A stretch of 10,055 nt of DNA, taken from contig JAURNJ010000014.1 of NCBI GenBank assembly GCA_030830245.1, forward strand, positions 1 through 10,055. The letters run 5' to 3'. Shown here piece by piece: positions 6,551-10,055 of this stretch. Positions within the stretch are counted from its first letter, which is position 1. Each line of letters begins with the position of its first letter. Origin of the DNA: Novosphingobium sp. (GTDB taxonomy: Bacteria > Pseudomonadota > Alphaproteobacteria > Sphingomonadales > Sphingomonadaceae). The notes under the pieces are model-generated. The model searched no databases and was not told the origin of the DNA. It was given only the letters and a program-made list of their open reading frames with translations. Position numbers and translations under genes: made by a program.

Positions 6551-6877
6551 ATGTTCGATCTTACCCGTTTCGACCTCTCGTTGTTCGAGCAAAGCGCAGG
6601 CCGCGCCGTGTCGCTGCTGCGCCTGCTCGGCAACGAGAAGCGCCTGATGATCCTGTGCCAGCTTGCCGAAGAGGAATTGCGCGTTGGCGAAATCCAGGAG
6701 CGCGTCGGCCTCTCGCAGTCCGCGCTTTCGCAGCATCTTGCCTTGCTGCGAGAGGAGGGCGTGGTGGCGACGCGGCGGGAAGGTACGACGATCCGTTACC
6801 GCATTGCCGATCATGCGGCGCTGCGGGTGATCCAGACCCTGGCGGAGCTGTTCTGCCCGCCGGAAATGAGGAAATGA
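6551..6877 (+). CDS. bigR: ArsR-family persulfide-sensing repressor, BigR/SqrR/YgaV type
   Basis: Small winged-helix repressor of 108 residues. The recognition helix region GLSQSALSQHLALLREEG and the wing ATRREGTTIRYRI are typical of the BigR/SqrR branch. The two cysteines that BigR and SqrR use for sensing are both present: Cys36 in RLMILCQL and Cys102 in ELFCPP. In the family, persulfide or oxidant links them by a di- to tetrasulfide bond and DNA is released. The ORF could begin at the ATG at 6533 (114 residues, which makes the cysteines 42 and 108, the numbers of Xylella BigR) or at 6542. Both overlap a perfect TATAAT, and none has a good ribosome site, so 6551 is favoured; this is the least certain point. 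Its stop overlaps the first possible start of the rhodanese gene, so the three plus-strand genes form an operon. Confidence 0.88.
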   Translation: MFDLTRFDLSLFEQSAGRAVSLLRLLGNEKRLMILCQLAEEELRVGEIQERVGLSQSALSQHLALLREEGVVATRREGTTIRYRIADHAALRVIQTLAELFCPPEMRK

Positions 6878-6879
6878 CC

Positions 6880-7413
6880 ATGATTGCCACACTTACCAAA
6901 TTGTCGCCGCAAGAGGTGCAATCGCGCATTTCGGCGGGCCGCGCCGTGCTTGTCGATATCCGCGAGCCTGACGAATTTGCCCGCAGCCATGTCGCAGGCG
7001 CGCATTCGCAGCCGCTTTCCGGCTTGGAGCAATCGCACCTTACCGTCGATCCGGATGCCGACGTCGTGTTCACCTGCCGCACCGGCATGCGAACCGCCGG
7101 AGCTTGCGACCGCCTCGCCGCGCGCGTTACCGGCGAGGCCTATGTGCTCGACGGTGGTTTCGACGCATGGCGGGCGGCGGGCCTGCCGCTCGAGGAAGAC
7201 ACTTCTGCGCCGATGGAGATTAACCGGCAGGTGCAGATCACCGCAGGGCTGATGATCCTTGCGGGCGTCATCCTGGGCTTCGCAGTCGCGCCGGGCTGGT
7301 TTGGCCTGTCTGCCTTCGTCGGTGCGGGCCTGACCTTCGCGGGCCTGAGCGGAACCTGCGCCATGGCCCGGCTGCTGATGCTTGCGCCATGGAACCGGCC
7401 GCGGAGCGCGTGA
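6880..7413 (+). CDS. ygaP: YgaP-type membrane-anchored rhodanese (rhodanese + DUF2892)
   Basis: Sulfurtransferase of 177 residues that moves sulfane sulfur through a cysteine persulfide, held at the inner membrane. Residues 1-105 form a single rhodanese domain with VDIREPDEFARSHVAGA and the active loop CRTGMRT, where Cys66 is the catalytic residue. Residues ~115-170 are a DUF2892 helical hairpin (VQITAGLMILAGVILGF, then GLSGTCAMARLL with Cys160). Domain order, length and the last block match E. coli YgaP (174 residues), including its second conserved cysteine. In E. coli, ygaP also follows the BigR homologue ygaV. The ATG at 6880 is preferred because GAGG at 6868-6871 is 8 nt upstream; the ATG at 6874, which overlaps the bigR stop as ATGA, is only 2 nt from it. 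The tauE-like gene begins 1 nt after the stop. Confidence 0.92.
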   Translation: MIATLTKLSPQEVQSRISAGRAVLVDIREPDEFARSHVAGAHSQPLSGLEQSHLTVDPDADVVFTCRTGMRTAGACDRLAARVTGEAYVLDGGFDAWRAAGLPLEEDTSAPMEINRQVQITAGLMILAGVILGFAVAPGWFGLSAFVGAGLTFAGLSGTCAMARLLMLAPWNRPRSA

Positions 7414-7414
7414 C

Positions 7415-8179
7415 ATGACCGGGTGGGAGCCGCTGCTGCTCGCCGCGATCGGCGGCATGATGGTAGGTTTCCTCCTGACGCTGTACGGCGGGGGCGGGTC
7501 CGTGCTGGCGACGCCCTGGCTGATTTATGTTGTCGGCGTTGCTGACACCCATGCGGCGATCGGAACCTCGGCTGCCGCAGTCGCGGTGAACGCCGCCACC
7601 GGACTTGCCGCGCAGGCGAGGGCTGGCAAGGTCAAATGGCCTTGCGCTTCGGTCTTCGCCATTTCCGGACTGGCGGGCGCGCTGATCGGCGCACAGCTCG
7701 CAAAACAGGTGGATGGTGCAGCGCTGCTCTCGTGGTTTGCCGTCGCGATGATCGCCATTGCCGTATCGATGCTGATCCCGCGCAAGAGCGAGGGTGATCC
7801 GTCGGTCTACCTCAAGCCGGCGATGGTCCTGAAACTCGCGCCGGTCGGCCTTGTCGCGGGCCTTGCGGCAGGGTTCTTCGGCATCGGCGGCGGCTTTCTG
7901 ATCGCGCCGGGCCTGATGGCGTCCACCGGCATGACGCTGGCCAACGCTTCGGCTTCCTCGCTGGTGTCGGTGACCCTGTTCGGCACGGCGACGAGCGCAT
8001 CTTATGCGGCTGCGGGGCAATTGATGTGGCCGCTGTTCGGCGCACTGGTTGCGGGCGGGGCGGCGGGAACGCTGGCGGCCATGCCGGTCTCGAAACGCCT
8101 TGCGGGCAGGGGGCAGTTGGCCCGCACGCTCTTCGTCCTGATGGTGATCGCGGTGGGGGTCTGGATACTGGTTCGCTAG
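7415..8179 (+). CDS. TauE/SafE family anion permease
   Basis: Integral membrane transporter of 254 residues in the TauE/SafE family, whose members move sulfite, sulfoacetate or related sulfur anions. It has the expected internal duplication: a first half opening with GFLLTLYGGGGSVLATPWL and a second half with AAGFFGIGGGFLIAPGL, each followed by three or more hydrophobic segments (seven to eight in all). AAIGTSAAAVAVNA and ANASASSLVSVTLFGT are the matching helix pair in each repeat. The ATG at 7415 is chosen over the upstream in-frame ATG at 7382 because it begins 1 nt after the rhodanese stop and has GGAG 8 nt ahead. Its place in the bigR operon suggests export of sulfite formed by the divergent hydrolase, but thiosulfate or import cannot be excluded. 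Its stop overlaps that of the convergent SRAP gene (8176-8179). Confidence 0.9.
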   Translation: MTGWEPLLLAAIGGMMVGFLLTLYGGGGSVLATPWLIYVVGVADTHAAIGTSAAAVAVNAATGLAAQARAGKVKWPCASVFAISGLAGALIGAQLAKQVDGAALLSWFAVAMIAIAVSMLIPRKSEGDPSVYLKPAMVLKLAPVGLVAGLAAGFFGIGGGFLIAPGLMASTGMTLANASASSLVSVTLFGTATSASYAAAGQLMWPLFGALVAGGAAGTLAAMPVSKRLAGRGQLARTLFVLMVIAVGVWILVR

Positions 8180-8808
8180 GCGTTCTGGACCTCGCGCATC
8201 AGCGAGCTTGGGTAGGGCGCGATCAGGCGCGAGGCGCGGTTCCAGTCTGCATAAAGCCAGTCGTCCTGCGCCTGCGGATCGCATGGCAGGATTACGGGCA
8301 TGGTCTCGCGCCCGGCTCCACGCAGCAGGGCATTGGGCTCGCAGGTGAGCAGCGCGAAACTGGGAACTTCGCTGTCCTTCCACACTCCGGCAAAGGCGAA
8401 CAGCGGCTGGTCGGCGCAGGCGAACCAGTGGCGCAAGCGCTTGCCTTCCCTGTCGTCTCCCTTGCCCCACACCATGAACAGGGTGGCGGGCACGAAGCAG
8501 CGGAACTCGCTGTTCCTGAGGTTGCCGATCCAGAAGGGGCTGTCCGGGTTGCGCACGGTCAGCACGGCGCGGGAGGCATCGTGTGCGGAAGGTGGTGGCG
8601 GCACGCCCCACAGGCGCGGGATCATCCGCCGTTCCAGCCGCTTTCCGGCAGGGCGCGGCCCGGCAATGAACTCGCGGCCCGCGGTGATGACGGGAGCGAA
8701 CTTGCCGGGCGCAATATGCCCGCCCGCCCATGGGTCTTCGCCCACCCGCGCACCGAACGTGGCTGCGATCTCACTGGCAGTGGCGTCGAGTCGATAAAGG
8801 ACTGTCAC
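8176..8808 (-). CDS. SRAP (YedK/HMCES) family protein with degenerate active site
   Basis: A 210-residue SOS response-associated peptidase family protein. Active members use Cys2 to crosslink to abasic sites in single-stranded DNA, helped by Asn75, Glu105 and His160 (E. coli YedK numbering). The fold is recognisable from LWGVPPPP (66-73), VRNPDSPFW (85-93), RCFVPATLFMVW (103-114), HWFACADQPLFAFAGVW (127-143), ALLTCEPNALL (152-162), TMPVIL (169-174) and IAPYPSSLM (196-204). Aligned by eye, Cys2 is Thr2 (MTVLYR for the usual MCNLYR), Asn75 is Thr84, Glu105 is Val113 and His160 is Gly166, so none of the four remains. It starts with GTG in a GTGA overlap with the upstream gene's stop, with no clear ribosome site, and is likely translated by coupling. 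It has no frameshift and its codon use looks like that of its neighbours, so it is kept as a gene and seems to be a pseudoenzyme. Confidence 0.85.
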   Translation of the reverse strand: MTVLYRLDATASEIAATFGARVGEDPWAGGHIAPGKFAPVITAGREFIAGPRPAGKRLERRMIPRLWGVPPPPSAHDASRAVLTVRNPDSPFWIGNLRNSEFRCFVPATLFMVWGKGDDREGKRLRHWFACADQPLFAFAGVWKDSEVPSFALLTCEPNALLRGAGRETMPVILPCDPQAQDDWLYADWNRASRLIAPYPSSLMREVQNA

Positions 8809-9254
8809 CCCCCGCCGCCAACCTCCACCAGCATGTGCGCGCTCATGTTCCCGATCATATCGAGCATCGAATAATCGCGCGCGGTGAAGTGCCAGCCCTG
8901 CGAATCCTTCGCGAACTCGTCATGATATCTACCCGCGCAGATCACCTGCAGCGGCAGGTCGGGCGTCGCCTGATGCACGGTGTAATAGGAGCGAGCTGTG
9001 GCCGTGCCGGACGCCTCGTCCACCTCGATGATCGGGTTGGTGACGACATGCTTGGTGCGCGGCGTGCCGCAAGGGTAAAGGCGCACGTGCGATTGCCATA
9101 CCGCGAGCATCCCAGCTGCGCCCTCGATCACCGCATCACCCGCCATTCGAACCTTCGCCCGCGCGAACAGTTCGGCGGTACCCGCAAGATCGCCGGAATC
9201 GATCAGTTCGGCATAGCGATAGAGCAGGTTGGCGATGTGGGTGGCGTCGTTCAT
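8805..9254 (-). CDS. NTF2-like / SnoaL-like domain protein
   Basis: A 149-residue single-domain protein of the NTF2-like alpha+beta cone fold (SnoaL_4 type, with scytalone dehydratase and steroid isomerase as distant relatives). The opening IANLLYRYAELIDSGDLAGTAELFARAKV is the standard first helices, followed by strand-rich segments RTKHVVTNPIIEVDE, TATARSYYTVHQ and VICAGRYHDEFAK, and WHFTARDYSMLDMIG near the end. No reaction can be named: the family has many substrates and also non-enzymes. The ATG at 9254 is chosen because an AAGGAGAGG ribosome site (9263-9271) is 8 nt ahead; the frame stays open upstream to 9329 but that part would run into the thiC riboswitch. The gene ends in a Gly-rich tail (EVGGGG) and its stop overlaps the SRAP start, so the two are co-transcribed. 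Confidence 0.8.
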   Translation of the reverse strand: MNDATHIANLLYRYAELIDSGDLAGTAELFARAKVRMAGDAVIEGAAGMLAVWQSHVRLYPCGTPRTKHVVTNPIIEVDEASGTATARSYYTVHQATPDLPLQVICAGRYHDEFAKDSQGWHFTARDYSMLDMIGNMSAHMLVEVGGGG

Positions 9255-9276
9255 ACGGATGTCCTCTCCTTGCATC

Positions 9277-9305
9277 TGGACGCACGGTCCATGCGCCACT
9301 AGAAT
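9277..9305 (+). promoter_or_regulatory. Candidate thiC promoter
   Basis: TGGACG (9277-9282), a 17-nt spacer and TAGAAT (9300-9305) put the start near 9312, at the 5' edge of the riboswitch. An inverted repeat TGGAC-N5-GTCCA (9277-9291) covers the -35. It might be an operator for this gene or for the divergent NTF2-like gene. Confidence 0.45.
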
Positions 9306-9308
9306 GCG

Positions 9309-9435
9309 CCATCCCCGGGGAGCCAGCAAGGCCGTAGCGATGTTTCGCGAAGGCCCGGAATGGACGGCTGAGAGGGGCGCGTCGCGGCGTCCGACCCGTT
9401 GAACCTGAACCCGTTAACACGGGCGGAGGGAGGGC
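9309..9435 (+). ncRNA. TPP riboswitch aptamer (THI element)
   Basis: Binds thiamine pyrophosphate in the 5' leader of thiC and lowers expression when the vitamin is plentiful. The conserved core is readable: GGGGAGCC (9317-9324) for the P2/P3 start, GGCTGAGAGG (9366-9375) with the CUGAGA pyrimidine-binding motif, GACCCGTTGAACCTGAACC (9393-9411), the P5 stem CCCGT/ACGGG (9410-9414 and 9419-9423) with a UAAC loop, and GCGGAGGGA to close. Compared with E. coli thiM, the P3 region is long (about 41 nt) and there is an extra GC-rich arm between CUGAGA and GACCC, as is common in other proteobacteria. The P1 closing pairs could not be fixed by eye, so the outer ends are approximate. Confidence 0.93.
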
Positions 9436-9474
9436 TGCTTGCAAGCGCTCCGTTTCCGCCCCGATAAGGAAGCG
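9421..9474 (+). promoter_or_regulatory. Riboswitch expression platform with Shine-Dalgarno sequestor
   Basis: Two exclusive helices are readable. The sequestor pairs 9451-9457 (CGTTTCC) with 9468-9474 (GGAAGCG), 7 bp with one G-U, hiding the AAGGA ribosome site at 9466-9470. The anti-sequestor pairs 9421-9427 (GGGCGGA) with 9455-9461 (TCCGCCC), 7 bp, extendable by two G-U pairs. The anti-sequestor uses bases needed by aptamer stem P5, so TPP binding should free the sequestor and shut translation. No U-tract is seen, which favours translational control. Confidence 0.55.
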
Positions 9475-9478
9475 CATC

Positions 9479-10055
9479 ATGGCAGACATCAACAGCCCCC
9501 TCGAAATCGGCGTCACCACCGGGCCCATTCGCGGATCGCGCAAGATCCATGTCGGCCCGCTGCGAGTTGCCATGCGCGAGATTGCGCTTGAACCTTCGAG
9601 CGGCGATGCGCCGGTGCGGGTCTACGACACCTCCGGACCCTACACCGATCCCGAGGCCATGATCGACATTCATGCGGGCCTCGCTCCCCTGCGGCGGGAG
9701 TGGCAGCTCGAACGCGGCGATGTGGAGGAGTATGAACCCCGCGAAGTGCGCCCGGAGGACAACGGCCAGTTGGGGCCGGATCGCTCGGGCGGCGTTCCCC
9801 CGTTCCCCACCGCGCTGCGCCGTCCGCTGCGGGCCAAGGCCGGGGCCAACCTGTCGCAGATGCATTACGCCCGCCGGGGCATCATCACCCCCGAGATGGA
9901 ATATGTCGCCACCCGCGAAAATCTCGGGCGCGAGCGTCTGGCCGAATATGTCCGTGACGGCGAGAGCTTCGGCGCGTCGATCCCCGATTTCGTCACCCCC
10001 GAATTCGTCCGCGACGAAGTGGCGCGGGGCAGGGCTATCATTCCCTCCAACGTCA
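9479..10055 (+). CDS. thiC: Phosphomethylpyrimidine synthase ThiC (N-terminal part)
   Basis: Radical-SAM enzyme that rearranges aminoimidazole ribotide into the pyrimidine (HMP-P) of thiamine, in the cytoplasm. I translated 192 codons from the ATG at 9479; the window ends before the stop, so about 30% of a ~620-residue protein is present. The visible part is the N-terminal domain: [17 protein letters not shown] (19-35), [37 protein letters not shown], then [22 protein letters not shown] and [19 protein letters not shown], all near-invariant in ThiC. The SAM cluster motif CxxCxxxxC lies at the C-terminus, outside the window. The start has AAGGA (9466-9470) 8 nt ahead, which is the site controlled by the TPP riboswitch. 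Confidence 0.97.
   Translation, partial: MADINSPLEIGVTTGPIRGSRKIHVGPLRVAMREIALEPSSGDAPVRVYDTSGPYTDPEAMIDIHAGLAPLRREWQLERGDVEEYEPREVRPEDNGQLGPDRSGGVPPFPTALRRPLRAKAGANLSQMHYARRGIITPEMEYVATRENLGRERLAEYVRDGESFGASIPDFVTPEFVRDEVARGRAIIPSNV

Noticed and set aside
7268..8731. 487-residue minus-strand open frame
   Set aside because: Arg/Gly/Pro-rich translation without motifs, overlapping well-supported YgaP, TauE and SRAP genes in other frames.
8808..8813. Run of six C (G on the coding strand) at the NTF2/SRAP overlap, possible frameshift site
   Set aside because: Both proteins end and start at the expected family positions without slippage.
9437..9446. GCTTGCAAGC palindrome in the thiC leader
   Set aside because: It forms only a loop-less small stem inside the expression platform and is better explained as part of the riboswitch fold than as a protein site.
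1..10055. Search for CRISPR arrays, insertion sequences, tRNA/rRNA and tandem repeats
   Set aside because: No regularly spaced repeats, transposase motifs, terminal inverted repeats or RNA gene signatures were seen; gaps between genes are all under about 230 bp and accounted for.

Overview
The window is high-GC, densely packed chromosomal DNA. Its gene content and protein style point to an alphaproteobacterium of the Sphingomonadales, probably Erythrobacteraceae or a Novosphingobium/Sphingomonas relative. The clues are a crtY-crtI carotenoid pair, a DUF2585 (UPF0314) membrane protein, a MipA/OmpV porin-like protein, a large Baeyer-Villiger monooxygenase and a riboswitch-controlled thiC. This placement is inferred from the gene set, not from a phylogenetic marker. 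No mobile element, CRISPR array, tRNA or rRNA is visible.

Left part (1-3700): crtY and crtI run leftwards as an overlapping operon; crtI is cut by the window edge. Together they would desaturate phytoene to lycopene and cyclise it to beta-carotene. Divergently, a DUF2585 inner-membrane protein of unknown function (TTG start) and a MipA/OmpV-family outer-membrane protein run rightwards. Middle (3707-5494): a ~595-residue type I Baeyer-Villiger monooxygenase on the minus strand, converging with the porin gene. A strong hairpin at 5522-5549 separates it from the next minus-strand gene and probably ends that gene's transcript.

Centre right (5618-8179): a compact reactive-sulfur locus. A persulfide-dioxygenase-like metallo-beta-lactamase-fold hydrolase (minus) is divergent from a three-gene operon (plus): a BigR/SqrR-type ArsR repressor with the two redox cysteines, a YgaP-type membrane-anchored rhodanese, and a TauE/SafE permease. 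The 66 bp between the hydrolase start and the favoured bigR start carry two back-to-back promoters interleaved with a near-match to the SqrR operator (ATTG-N8-GAAT). The likely model is that persulfide forms a Cys-Cys link in the repressor, which then releases both promoters. Sulfane sulfur is handled by the rhodanese, oxidised to sulfite by the hydrolase, and sulfite or a related anion is exported by the permease.

Right part (8176-10055): a minus-strand pair encodes an NTF2/SnoaL-like protein and, overlapping it by 4 nt, an SRAP (YedK/HMCES) family protein in which all four catalytic positions appear to be replaced. This looks like a pseudoenzyme and is the most unexpected item here. Divergent from the pair, a TPP riboswitch with a readable Shine-Dalgarno sequestor and anti-sequestor precedes thiC, which runs off the right edge.
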